DNA of 64,000 bases, taken from the NCBI RefSeq assembly GCF_022836435.1, contig NZ_BQXC01000001.1:1934121-1998120 (forward strand), given 5' to 3'. The translations under genes were made by a program, and so were the position numbers. Shown here in pieces: positions 51,371 through 60,283 of the stretch. Each line of letters opens with the position of its first letter. Within the stretch, counting starts at the first letter, position 1. This stretch comes from Nitrosomonas sp. PY1. Its GTDB lineage: Bacteria > Pseudomonadota > Gammaproteobacteria > Burkholderiales > Nitrosomonadaceae. The notes below the pieces were generated by a model. It was not told the DNA's origin. It did no database searches and worked only from the letters and a program-made list of their open reading frames with translations.

Positions 51371-53128
51371 ATGCTGAAATCTGCCCTTTCGTATCTACAA
51401 TTTTTTCGCGACTGGATGCTACATAATGAAAGCACGCAACCGCTGAACGACGATCACCCCCTGCGTCCAATCCTGTTTTTCCTATTGTGTGTTGTTTCAT
51501 CCTGTATCTATGTCGTTGCGCTGCAGTACCAATGGTTATTGAGTGGCGAAATGTATGCTGAGATGGCGACCAATTACTTCCTCAATGCAAATAGCCCTTC
51601 GTTATACGACAATTTATTTGCTACCGATGCAGGATATATTCCATTGTTACCGCGCATGATTGCTTTGCTAGGTAACCTTTTAAATCTCCCAGCATCGGTT
51701 ATTCCTTATTTTTATAGCAGTTCTGCCATTATCCTTGCTGCTGTCATGATCAGTACGTTCTGTTTACGCCCTTTCCGTATCTTGATACAAAGCGATGCAT
51801 TACGCTTTTTAACGGCCATTGCGGTTACCATGGTGGCTGATTTTGAAACACGAACATTCATTAATTTTTCGTATTTTTCAGCTTTCTTTATCGCCACTAT
51901 CACGGCACTCGCTTTTGTTGAAAAGAACCGTGAAGTTCCTTGGTGGTCATGGTTTATCCCCTTATTAATTCTTTCCAAACCGGCTATTCTTGCAACGCTT
52001 CCAGCAATGGTAATTACAGCGATGGTCAGTAACCACCGTTTCCGCAACATTACGATTGTTTCTACAGTACTGGGCTGCCTGCAAATCATTCAGCTATTTA
52101 TAGATCGATCGAATCATTCCGTGATTTTTCAAGCTTCTGATAACACGCTATCGTTAAAAATCACTGCTACCATTGAATACGCTTTAGGGTTTATCGGAAA
52201 AATTGGAATAGGTCCTTTTTTTCGTGAATTACCAGCTTCTACGAGTATTTATATAGGCATGATGCTTTTTAGTCTTATGATCTTGTTCATTCTCTGGCGA
52301 CGAAAAGCATCGGGAGTTCTTGCATTGATCGGCTTATCATTGCTATTTTTCCAATCCATGATCAATGTATTTGCAATGAACGTTTCATGGAACCAGGATC
52401 TGCTTCATCTCCAACAACTTGCTCTTAATCGGACAATCATTTTGATGTTTTTCGGCATGGCGCTAGCTCTCAGCGGGGTCTTTGCATTGTTTACCATCAA
52501 TGTTGCTCTCCTTCAGAGAAATAAAATGACGATTTCAGTTTTCCTGTTTGTATTCTGGTTTGTATGTTCCGGTTGGGCCGCTTGGGGGGTTAAAATTAGC
52601 AAATCCCCTTCGTTCCGGGCTATCTATTCCTCGCAGTGGCAGCACATGGCATCGTTGATCGACTCGAATGTGTCTCCTCTATGCGTCCCCATCGATCCAG
52701 CAGGCTGGTATTACTTGAGAAATTGCCGACAAATAGATCCCGATCCCGCATTACATCCGCTGATGCCAATTACTTTTGACTCACTTCTTTTAAAGCAAGC
52801 TCATCAGTCGATTGCCATTCAAATCCCTAAGAATCTCACAGGTTCGCAATTACTGGCTTTGGGAATCGTTGTCCGCCCCTACGACAAAGAAACTTCCTAT
52901 CCAATTCAGGCCGATGCAGTCTTCACCTTAAAAAACGGTGAGATTTTATCGCTCTCGGGTGAGCGTCAATTAAAACTCTCAGGTGGACTCATCACAATCC
53001 ACACGAATGCTGCCATTCCTATCCAAGCAATCGAAACAATAACATTACAATTCGATCAACCCGTAATTGTGGGAACGTACTTTAGTCAACTGGAACAGAA
53101 GCCCATAATCTTTTGGATGGGAAATTAA
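51371..53128 (+). CDS. Polytopic membrane protein of unknown function
   Basis: 585 residues. About eleven hydrophobic helices between residues 30 and 420 (for example PILFFLLCVVSSCIYVVAL, IIPYFYSSSAIILAAVMIS-like, TIILMFFGMALALSGVFALF), then a soluble C-terminal region of about 160 residues. The layout resembles GT-C-type glycosyltransferases or lipid-linked sugar transporters, but no diagnostic DxD loop is clear. Last gene of the sugar cluster, ending 77 bp before lysC. Confidence 0.65.
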   Translation: MLKSALSYLQFFRDWMLHNESTQPLNDDHPLRPILFFLLCVVSSCIYVVALQYQWLLSGEMYAEMATNYFLNANSPSLYDNLFATDAGYIPLLPRMIALLGNLLNLPASVIPYFYSSSAIILAAVMISTFCLRPFRILIQSDALRFLTAIAVTMVADFETRTFINFSYFSAFFIATITALAFVEKNREVPWWSWFIPLLILSKPAILATLPAMVITAMVSNHRFRNITIVSTVLGCLQIIQLFIDRSNHSVIFQASDNTLSLKITATIEYALGFIGKIGIGPFFRELPASTSIYIGMMLFSLMILFILWRRKASGVLALIGLSLLFFQSMINVFAMNVSWNQDLLHLQQLALNRTIILMFFGMALALSGVFALFTINVALLQRNKMTISVFLFVFWFVCSGWAAWGVKISKSPSFRAIYSSQWQHMASLIDSNVSPLCVPIDPAGWYYLRNCRQIDPDPALHPLMPITFDSLLLKQAHQSIAIQIPKNLTGSQLLALGIVVRPYDKETSYPIQADAVFTLKNGEILSLSGERQLKLSGGLITIHTNAAIPIQAIETITLQFDQPVIVGTYFSQLEQKPIIFWMGN

Positions 53129-53205
53129 AAATCCGCATAGTGTCTTTTTTATTTGATAATCGTGTAAAATAGCGCAGTTTTCCTACTGTAATAGGTTAGT
53201 AATTC

Positions 53206-54435
53206 GTGACGTTCTATGTTCAGAAGTATGGTGGCACCTCAGTCGGTAGCACTGAGCGGATTAAAAATGTAGCCCGTAAAGTCGCCAAATTCCATTCGCA
53301 AGGACATCAGCTAGTGGTAGTCGTTTCAGCCATGAGCGGTGAAACCAATCGACTAATCGCGCTCGCACATGAAGTACAAGCGTTACCTGATCCACGCGAA
53401 ATGGATGTAATGGTATCCACCGGCGAACAAGTTTCGATTGCACTATTATCTATGGCACTCAAGGAACTCGGTGTCAATGCTAAAAGCTATACCGGATCGC
53501 AAGTCAGAATCTTAACTGACAGTACTCACACCAAAGCGCGCATACTGAATATCGATGAATCTAGAATCCGTACCGATCTTGAGGCCGGTTATGTCATCGT
53601 TGTTGCCGGATTCCAAGGTGTCGATGAAAAAGGCAACATTACTACGTTGGGTCGCGGGGGTTCGGACACTACGGGCGTTGCATTAGCGGCAGCACTCAAA
53701 GCCGATGAATGTCAGATTTATACCGATGTGGATGGCATTTACACCACTGATCCACGTGTTGTTGCTGAAGCCAGGCGCTTAAACACCATCACATTCGAGG
53801 AAATGCTCGAGATGGCTAGTCTTGGCTCTAAAGTGTTGCAGCTCAGATCAGTTGAATTTGCAGGAAAATTTAAAGTCAAGTTGAGGGTGCTTTCCAGCTT
53901 CGAAGAAGACGGACAAGGCACGCTGATTACTTTTGAGGAAGACGAGAATATGGAACAAGCCGTTATTTCAGGAATAGCATTTAACCGAGATGAAGCAAAA
54001 ATTACGGTCGTTGGCGTTCCTGATCATCCGGGTATTGCTTATCAGATTCTGGGGCCAGTTGCCGATGCCAACATTGATGTGGACATGATCATTCAAAACG
54101 TTGGGCAAGATGGGTTAACAGACTTTTCATTCACAGTTCATCGCAATGAATTTAATAATGCAATGAATATCCTTAAAGAAAAGATTCAGCCACATATTGG
54201 TGCCCGTGACGTCATCGGAGGTGATAGAATCGCAAAAGTTTCCGTTGTCGGTGTTGGCATGCGCTCACATGCCGGTATCGCTAGTAAGATGTTTCGCGTA
54301 CTCGCTGAAGAAGGCATCAATATTCAAATGATCGCAACATCTGAGATTAAAATATCCGTAGTAGTTGATGAGAAATATATGGAATTAGCGGTTCGGGTTC
54401 TGCATAAAGCATTTGATCTGGAACAGGCTCTTTGA
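53206..54435 (+). CDS. lysC: Aspartate kinase
   Basis: First step of the aspartate family pathway (lysine, threonine, methionine). 409 residues from GTG 53206: VQKYGGTSVGSTERI, GRGGSDTTGVALAAAL, TDVDGIYTTDPR and two C-terminal ACT domains (ITVVGVPDHPGIAYQILG, VSVVGVGMRSHAGIASKMF) for feedback control. Monofunctional type. It precedes tRNA-Ser. Confidence 0.95.
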   Translation: MTFYVQKYGGTSVGSTERIKNVARKVAKFHSQGHQLVVVVSAMSGETNRLIALAHEVQALPDPREMDVMVSTGEQVSIALLSMALKELGVNAKSYTGSQVRILTDSTHTKARILNIDESRIRTDLEAGYVIVVAGFQGVDEKGNITTLGRGGSDTTGVALAAALKADECQIYTDVDGIYTTDPRVVAEARRLNTITFEEMLEMASLGSKVLQLRSVEFAGKFKVKLRVLSSFEEDGQGTLITFEEDENMEQAVISGIAFNRDEAKITVVGVPDHPGIAYQILGPVADANIDVDMIIQNVGQDGLTDFSFTVHRNEFNNAMNILKEKIQPHIGARDVIGGDRIAKVSVVGVGMRSHAGIASKMFRVLAEEGINIQMIATSEIKISVVVDEKYMELAVRVLHKAFDLEQAL

Positions 54436-54490
54436 GTAGCTGGCTGCTGCAAGTAGCAGTCGTGCTGAGTTTCAAAATTACTAATACTGA

Positions 54491-54610
54491 TCATTTATCG
54501 TAACAAAACCGGAGAGATGGCCGAGTGGTCGAAGGCGCTCCCCTGCTAAGGGAGTATAGGCTCAAAAAGCTTATCGAGGGTTCGAATCCCTCTCTCTCCG
54601 CCAATTCAAT
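54491..54610. other. Putative attachment site of the mobile element at tRNA-Ser
   Basis: The recombinase gene (minus strand) reads straight into the antisense of the whole tRNA-Ser; its last residues, AEREGFEPSI onward, are tRNA-derived and its stop is at 54491. Such read-in is typical of an element joined at the 3' end of the tRNA. The partner att site would lie right of the window. Confidence 0.55.
54511..54603 (+). tRNA. tRNA-Ser (anticodon GCT)
   Basis: GGAGAGA pairs with TCTCTCC; discriminator G and encoded CCA (54601-54603). Anticodon stem CTCCC/GGGAG encloses CTGCTAA giving GCT. A long variable arm (TATAGGCTCAAAAAGCTTATC) is present as expected for tRNA-Ser. It is the apparent integration site of the element to its right. 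Confidence 0.97.
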
Positions 54611-56093
54611 TTGCTTACTTCCGAGCCTCCCTAACACCTTGAAAGATAATGAGGTTTCAGCGGTTCTAAGTCCTGTATTTCGGTGATATTGGAACCCACC
54701 CGGAAAAGCGAGTTTCAGCACTGCGCGGCGATCACTCAACCGCCCGGAATCCCAGAGTTTATAAGGGCTTGCAAGAAAATCCAGAGCGGTTCTAAGTGCC
54801 GCATCGTATGAACGCATTGGACGGAGGGATTGAGTCGATTTTTCAACCAGAACTGCTTTGTCGGTTTCCAGTTGCTTAATCCGATTTTCATACGCCTTGA
54901 TCATCGTTTGGCTATCCGTTTCAATTAATCTGTCCATCAATTGTTCAATGGACTGATCCAGCTTGCGTATTTCTTTTTCCATCGAGTGCCCGCGCTGCGC
55001 AATTTGTGCCTGCCGATAATTCCACCAGACCTCGAACATCTTTGTTGCGGTTTTGAATAATGGAACGGATGGCACAAGCTGGTGCAGCAGGCTCACGAAT
55101 TCTCCCTCTAATTTATCGCGGGCAATGGCTTTACCGTAGCCCTCACAGCGTTTGGTAAAGCAATAGTAGTACGGATAATGCTTGCTACGGCCCTTCGTCC
55201 AGCATGCGGTCAATGGATTATCGCAGTCGCCACACCTTACTGCTCCTCTCATCGGGAAATTTTCGTTTAAGTCCTTCCGCGCCGCTATCTTGGGTTTCTC
55301 TTGCATGCGCATCTGGATTTTCTGATAAGTTTCCAGCGAAATCAGCGGCTCGTTCTGTGCCGGACGCAGAGATACATCCATGATGTCCGATTGAATATGT
55401 CCGGCATAAATTACCCGGCTTAAAATCCGGTTTACATGCTCGTTGCTGACTTCGCCCTTGGCATCTGTCGGAAACTCTGGAAACTGCTCAAAAAAGCGTT
55501 TCACTTCCGCCCTGATTTCAAAGCGTCCGCTGGCATAGCCTTCCAATCCTTCAGCTACGATACTGGTTAGCGGTTCGTTTCTAACTAAAACTTTTCCGTG
55601 ACCGGGTTTCGAAGCGTACTTATACCCAATCGGCGCAAAATGCACCCAATAGCCATTGAGCATACGCGCTCGTCTTCTGTTACGCGTTTGTTCGGCATTT
55701 TTCTGCCGATGATGCTACGACACGCTGGCAAGTAAGTGCTCTACGAGGATGGAATCCGAGTCTTCTCCGAACGTCATACTGGGTGAAGCTAATTTCGCAC
55801 CTACGCTCGCAATTTCTGTCCGTAAGCGAATATGGACCTCCATCCCCCTAGCGAGCCTGCTCACATCATCCACTAAAATTGTAATATTATCTTTACGATG
55901 CGCTCGCAGGAATTTGAGCATCGCTTGCATACCGGGTTGATCAATCAGCGAGCCGGATTGAGAATCCTGAAATACTTCGACCACTTCCATATTCCGATAG
56001 CGGGCAAACTCACGGCAACGAGTGGCTTGCGAAGCCAGACCATCGCCTTCTTTCGTCTGCCGCTTGGTGGATACCCGACAATAAATTACCGCT

Positions 56094-56411
56094 TTATCCA
56101 TTGTTGCTCCTTTCGCCGTTTGTCTTTTCAGTGGCTGGTTCAGTTTGGTCGGTTTGCCGTTTCGCCTCAACATCTTCGTCATTAAATGCCTTGCAAAGCG
56201 TTGGAGGCATCAGCATATGCACTGCATCCATATCTAAATTAAGATCAACCATCATGCGCATAATATCCCACACAGTAGCCAGATATTCATTTTCCTCCTC
56301 GGTTGAAAAATCGCAATCAGCCAAGTCTCCCCGAAATGCGTCACAATCCAATACAGGGACAGGAATGACTTTCTGTTTGTTTTCCTTCTGTTCTGCCGTA
56401 TTGTTACTCAT
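56094..56411 (-). CDS. Small acidic protein next to the recombinase
   Basis: 105 residues, strongly acidic, no signal or membrane segment. AAGGAGG lies directly upstream of ATG 56411. Residues TEEENEYLATVWDIMRMMVDLNLDMD form amphipathic helices. Its stop overlaps the recombinase start by 8 bp, indicating coupling. Unrecognised; possibly a recombination directionality or accessory factor, by position only. Confidence 0.6.
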   Translation of the reverse strand: MSNNTAEQKENKQKVIPVPVLDCDAFRGDLADCDFSTEEENEYLATVWDIMRMMVDLNLDMDAVHMLMPPTLCKAFNDEDVEAKRQTDQTEPATEKTNGERSNNG

Positions 56412-56570
56412 CTTCGCCTCCTTGAATTATTCAAGGCGCTGCCTTGAAAGGGTTATTTATTCATAATTTCGTGTCCCTCCCTGTCGTCTAAAACACGAAC
56501 AAAAAGAGAACATATTCTTTTAAAGCTGGCAATAAAAAACGTACCTCGTGTATTCAATTTCCGGAACTAT

Positions 56571-57020
56571 TTAACGTTCTGTCCCGTGACGGCACTGCCT
56601 TTGTTCCTCCCGATCCCTATGCATGGAATGATCGGGACTTTCCCGCCGCTGTGCACGTTGCCGCTCCAGTTCATTCAGCCGGGCTTCCCGCTGTTCGCGC
56701 AGCCATGCCCGGTTGAACGTTTCGCGGATGGGCGCTTGTTCATGTTCGGGACGAAGCTCCAGATGCGGTTTATCCCGTTTCACCATTTCCGATCCGCCGC
56801 TTCGTTCACTGTCGCCGCGCCGCTGCGCTTCGGTCAGTTCCATCGCGTTCAATTGTTTGGCGATATAGGGATCGCGGGCATAATCGAATTCCCGGCGCTG
56901 CAAAGGCGCGTTGCGAAAGCTATCAGGTACATCGTTCGCAAAATCCGGATGCTTGCCTGAGAAGCTTGTCGTTTGCGTCGACAATTCGTCGCCATAACGT
57001 TTATTAGCGTTCGTACCCAT
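56571..57020 (-). CDS. Arg/Gln-rich hypothetical protein
   Basis: 149 residues, highly charged, with a C-terminal Arg/Glu/Gln-rich helix (LREQREARLNELERQRAQRR). No signal or membrane segment. It overlaps the upstream 102-residue gene by 17 bp and follows no clear Shine-Dalgarno, so translation is probably coupled. Function unknown. Confidence 0.6.
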   Translation of the reverse strand: MGTNANKRYGDELSTQTTSFSGKHPDFANDVPDSFRNAPLQRREFDYARDPYIAKQLNAMELTEAQRRGDSERSGGSEMVKRDKPHLELRPEHEQAPIRETFNRAWLREQREARLNELERQRAQRRESPDHSMHRDREEQRQCRHGTER

Positions 57021-57312
57021 GATCGCGGGTTCGGGTATTGTTTACAGGTTGTTGTTTACTTCGTTCATCCTGATAGTCCTGCATGCGCTGATCCCTTTGC
57101 TCACGCAGCGTAATGCGCCCGTCCATCGGAATACTGTCCAGTACCAGTTCAGAACCTCGTCCATCCTTGTGTTTCCACATCGCCCCGATGCGATTCCAGT
57201 ATTCCTTGCCATTGCTTGTTTCTCGCACCGTATAGGCAATCTGGTCGGGCTTGCGTCCTGTATGAGATTGAGTAGCATCATTCGGTGTGTCGTTTGAGTT
57301 TCTATTGCTCAT
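57004..57312 (-). CDS. Small conserved-type mobile-element protein
   Basis: 102 residues with a compact domain: IAYTVRETSNGKEYWNRIGA, MWKHKDGRGSELVLDSIPMD, GRITLREQ. This pattern (short beta-rich core with IGA-W-KDG-x-G) recalls small proteins near conjugation genes in proteobacteria, but I cannot name the family. AGGAG precedes ATG 57312. Overlaps the next gene. Confidence 0.65.
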   Translation of the reverse strand: MSNRNSNDTPNDATQSHTGRKPDQIAYTVRETSNGKEYWNRIGAMWKHKDGRGSELVLDSIPMDGRITLREQRDQRMQDYQDERSKQQPVNNTRTRDHGYER

Positions 57313-57341
57313 TGTTATCTCCTGTCGTTGTGGTTAAAAAT

Positions 57342-57620
57342 TTAAGGTTTTTTTCTGTCGATAATCACGATCACGGGGCATTCACCCCAGTTATCGAATT
57401 CCCTCAATCCTCCTCCGCCCAGATACAAGCAATCGCTATAGACGCGGTATCCATTGAATTCTTTGTAGGTGTACCAAACCAGCAGATGAGGGCCGACTGG
57501 TGAGATCATCAGGTCTGCAACCAATAGCAAGAACCAATGGCGCAGTAGATAAGCCATACTGCGAAGGCCAACCGATAACCATGCAAAAGGACGGAATTTT
57601 TGAGGTGAATACATTTTCAT
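57342..57620 (-). CDS. Small membrane protein after the coupling protein
   Basis: 92 residues with one or two hydrophobic segments (about 14-45) and a Gly-rich C-terminal part (YLGGGGLREFDNWGECPVIVII). AGGAGC upstream of ATG 57620, and only 9 bp after the coupling-protein stop, so part of the same operon. Unknown function. Confidence 0.6.
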   Translation of the reverse strand: MKMYSPQKFRPFAWLSVGLRSMAYLLRHWFLLLVADLMISPVGPHLLVWYTYKEFNGYRVYSDCLYLGGGGLREFDNWGECPVIVIIDRKKP

Positions 57621-57629
57621 GAGTTGCTC

Positions 57630-59375
57630 CTATAGGCGTAGTTTGACTTTTCTGCGAAAAGGCTTGCCGTGGAATGGATTGATGCCCACTTGCGAGCGCC
57701 AAGGCTCGATCTCGGCGTAAGATACAGGTTCAAACAAAATCGGACGGTATTGGCGCACGAATAAAATACCTTTCTTCATGCGCCGGATTTCGTCAGGCGT
57801 AGCTAACGGGCGGCCCACTTCACTAATGGTTTCATTTAAGCCTAGATGCTCGATGGATCGATTGCCGCCCATGGCTATTACAGACTGTTCTCCCAGCATT
57901 TTGGAAATCATTTCTAGCGTTTTAGGCGAGCGCTGGCCGGGCAGGAATTGTTTGATCTCAGTTTCGCTAAGAAGAGTATCTAATGCCGTTTTAGAGTAAG
58001 TCCGCTCAAAAGCTGCAAAATCCTGAAATATTAGGTGAAGACGAATCCCATACGATCTGCCCCACGTCAGCAGGCTCTCCAGCCCATTGATCTTGTAATT
58101 CGTGGCTTCATCCAGAATGAAATACACAGGGCGATCTTTGGCAGGATGACGCTTCATTGCCGTCGTACAACACCACTGCATTAAACCGATATAGGCTTTA
58201 TAAGCTTCCATACGGCTGGCATCGGCTACGATGAAAAGCGTAGTCGGTTTCTTGCCTTCCTTGAGATCGCGCATAGCAAAGGTAGAGCGGGCCATGGCGG
58301 GCGCCAAGCGTCCGAAGGCGAATGGTGCCAAGGCTTGTTGCGCTCCGGTGATAAAGCTATCGAACGTGCGGCTGTCGCCCGACATCAAGGCAATGAGATT
58401 AAGTGCTCTGGCTCTGACCAGCTTCGCGAATTCGGCGACATCCTGTGGGTCGTGAACCTTTGCCCATTCGGTACGCTCGATTGGAAAAGGGCCATCCGGG
58501 TGTGGCTTTCCATCGATATCAACACCCGTAATCCATCTTGCCAAATCCTCGAGACGCTGGCGATTTTCTAGCAATAACGCAACGGAAGACAGCATTGCGT
58601 CATATAAATCAATCATGATTTCAAATATAACACCTATTGAAATCAGGGATCTACTTCCTTCCCTGAAGTAGGAATTATCGGTTTCCTTACCCGCCGGTTC
58701 CGGTAGTATCTGTGCAGCCATCTCGCGCAAATCATCCATCACATCCCGCAGACCTCCGGGACGCATCAGATCGTCGGCAATGATATCGAGCGGATTGTAT
58801 GAATCGCTTGGACCGATAATATCCGACCATAAATTGGCGGGATTAAGTTTTCGAACAATTTCGCCGCGTTTTTCTAAAGCAGATTTCAGCATAACTACTA
58901 GCTCTGATTTAAAATCCGTCACAACTTTTCCGTGCCGAATGATCAAAATAGATGGAATCACTGTATAAATTCCCTTTCCGGAACCCGCAGAAGCTATGGT
59001 CAAGGCATTCGAAACAACATCGAAAAAGAGAGCGGGTGAAGAACTTCCTGCAAACCGTCCCCAGAAAGGTCCGCTATTATTTTTAGTTAATCCGTCTTTG
59101 AATTCCTTGAGTGTGGACCAAGCGGCGCTACCTTTTTGCCTTGTGGGTTCATGACTAGCTAAAAGATCGATGTAGTGTGCGAGATTTTCAAGCAAACGGA
59201 TTAGGGTTTTTAGACTGGCAAGGACTGCCGACAAGTAAATTAAAGCACTAAGCCAATCTATGCGGCCATCAAGAAGCGGCGGATTGAGACTGGTTGCCCA
59301 CCACACCAGTCCGGCTGTGATGCTTAGGAGCGCGAGCAGACTGGTGGGATGTTGATTGGAATATTGGCGAGCCAT
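57630..59375 (-). CDS. Type IV coupling protein (VirD4/TraG/TraD family)
   Basis: 581 residues. Two N-terminal transmembrane segments (about 11-30 and 43-65), Walker A TIASAGSGKG (126-135), TDFKSELV, and Walker B PVYFILDEATNY (416-427) with the following GRSYGIRLHLIFQD, the family sensor motif. Coupling proteins dock relaxosomes to a type IV secretion channel. No relaxase or mating-pore gene is in the window, so it would have to use its own genes further right or hijack another element. Confidence 0.9.
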   Translation of the reverse strand: MARQYSNQHPTSLLALLSITAGLVWWATSLNPPLLDGRIDWLSALIYLSAVLASLKTLIRLLENLAHYIDLLASHEPTRQKGSAAWSTLKEFKDGLTKNNSGPFWGRFAGSSSPALFFDVVSNALTIASAGSGKGIYTVIPSILIIRHGKVVTDFKSELVVMLKSALEKRGEIVRKLNPANLWSDIIGPSDSYNPLDIIADDLMRPGGLRDVMDDLREMAAQILPEPAGKETDNSYFREGSRSLISIGVIFEIMIDLYDAMLSSVALLLENRQRLEDLARWITGVDIDGKPHPDGPFPIERTEWAKVHDPQDVAEFAKLVRARALNLIALMSGDSRTFDSFITGAQQALAPFAFGRLAPAMARSTFAMRDLKEGKKPTTLFIVADASRMEAYKAYIGLMQWCCTTAMKRHPAKDRPVYFILDEATNYKINGLESLLTWGRSYGIRLHLIFQDFAAFERTYSKTALDTLLSETEIKQFLPGQRSPKTLEMISKMLGEQSVIAMGGNRSIEHLGLNETISEVGRPLATPDEIRRMKKGILFVRQYRPILFEPVSYAEIEPWRSQVGINPFHGKPFRRKVKLRL

Positions 59376-59380
59376 CGCTT

Positions 59381-59572
59381 TTACCCTGCGGTATGGCCTT
59401 CGCGAATGCGGATAAACGTAGGCTTGACTGCGCCATTACCTGTAAAGTAGTCGCGCCAAAAGGTGGTCAATTCTTCTTCGTTCTTACAATATTTTAGGAA
59501 ATTAGGGTGACCGTAACCATAGCGCTGCAATAGAAGCACTGTCACATCGATACCTTCCAGTGAGTCTGGCAT
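59381..59572 (-). CDS. Small hypothetical protein between VWA-like and coupling proteins
   Basis: 63 residues from ATG 59572. Soluble, aromatic-rich (LLLQRYGYGHPNFLKYC, FWRDYFTGNG). Gaps of 6 and 5 bp to its neighbours show operon membership. Unrecognised. Confidence 0.6.
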   Translation of the reverse strand: MPDSLEGIDVTVLLLQRYGYGHPNFLKYCKNEEELTTFWRDYFTGNGAVKPTFIRIREGHTAG

Positions 59573-59578
59573 CAACCG

Positions 59579-60250
59579 TTACTGATAGCTTTCTTGTTTG
59601 CGAAATATGCGAAATGGCGGCATTTGGTTCTGTTTGATGCAAAATTGCGCGGTATCTGAGTTTTGCAAAAGGTCGCTAAGAAGAATTAATCGGCTGCCCG
59701 GCATGAAATCCTTCATGTGTGAAACATTCTTGACCATTTCCAGCATTGGCGATTGCGAAACTTGCTTGCGCGATTCATCCGGTATTGGTGACAGCATCGC
59801 ATCGACTTGCGGAGCGTAAACATTCTCATACAGGCGCTGCTTTTGTTTTCTCAGAAAACCTACCGATGCGCTTTGCGCACCGATCTCATCAAGGTCGTCA
59901 GAAGTTTTCGCTGTGCCGCAAACATGGAAGCGGGCTTTCGGTGTCGAACTGATCTGGTCGCCTTCAGTAGTGATGAAACTCAGGCGTTCATTGAATTCCA
60001 GACTGGCATACAATTCATCCAGATAATGTCGCACCGAGCGGTGCTGCTCTACGTTCAACCGAGGCTCGCTGGCATCGAATAGCACAAAGGTGTTGCGTTG
60101 TTTGATATCCTCGAAACAGCCATATTGATCCGGTGTCGGTTGGCCGAAAGTATTAAATGCGGCATAACCCATAGCCCCCGTGCACACAGCCAATACGGCG
60201 CTCAATGCGATGATTTTGGGTAAATCTTGCTTTTTGTTTCTTCGTCTCAT
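59579..60250 (-). CDS. Membrane-anchored VWA-like protein
   Basis: 223 residues. Basic N-terminus MRRRNKKQDLPK then one transmembrane segment (about 11-32), the rest likely periplasmic. The soluble part looks like a von Willebrand A domain: FVLFDASEP (Asp59, Ser61) as MIDAS strand, a Ser near SPMLEMVKNV (167) and LILLSDLLQNS (Asp193). Cysteines at 45, 111 and 203 could form disulfides. AGGAGA precedes ATG 60250. Assignment by pattern only; in conjugation operons VWA proteins may mediate metal-dependent contacts. Confidence 0.7.
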   Translation of the reverse strand: MRRRNKKQDLPKIIALSAVLAVCTGAMGYAAFNTFGQPTPDQYGCFEDIKQRNTFVLFDASEPRLNVEQHRSVRHYLDELYASLEFNERLSFITTEGDQISSTPKARFHVCGTAKTSDDLDEIGAQSASVGFLRKQKQRLYENVYAPQVDAMLSPIPDESRKQVSQSPMLEMVKNVSHMKDFMPGSRLILLSDLLQNSDTAQFCIKQNQMPPFRIFRKQESYQ

Positions 60251-60283
60251 GGAAATCTCCTAGAAAATTAAGATTGAATAGGT

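Larger units (their letters stand above)
54491..56101 (-). pseudogene. Large serine recombinase split by an in-frame TAG
   Basis: From ATG 56101 (AAAGGAGCAACA before it) the N-terminal resolvase domain reads MDKAVIYCRVSTKRQ with catalytic Ser11, TILVDDVSRLARG and ending LASVS before TAG at 55717-55715 (codon 129). The same frame continues HHRQKNAEQTRNRRRARMLNG, the expected recombinase domain, with zinc ribbon cysteines (VRCGDCDN, YYYCFTKRC) and a coiled coil. Relatives have Gln here; CAG to TAG is the simplest change. ATG 55663 could restart the C-terminal part (390 residues). Loss of full integrase would strand the element unless suppressed. Confidence 0.85.

Noticed and set aside
54436..54510. 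Short CTGCT/AGCAG hairpin after lysC as a terminator
   Set aside because: Stem is only about five pairs and no T tract follows.
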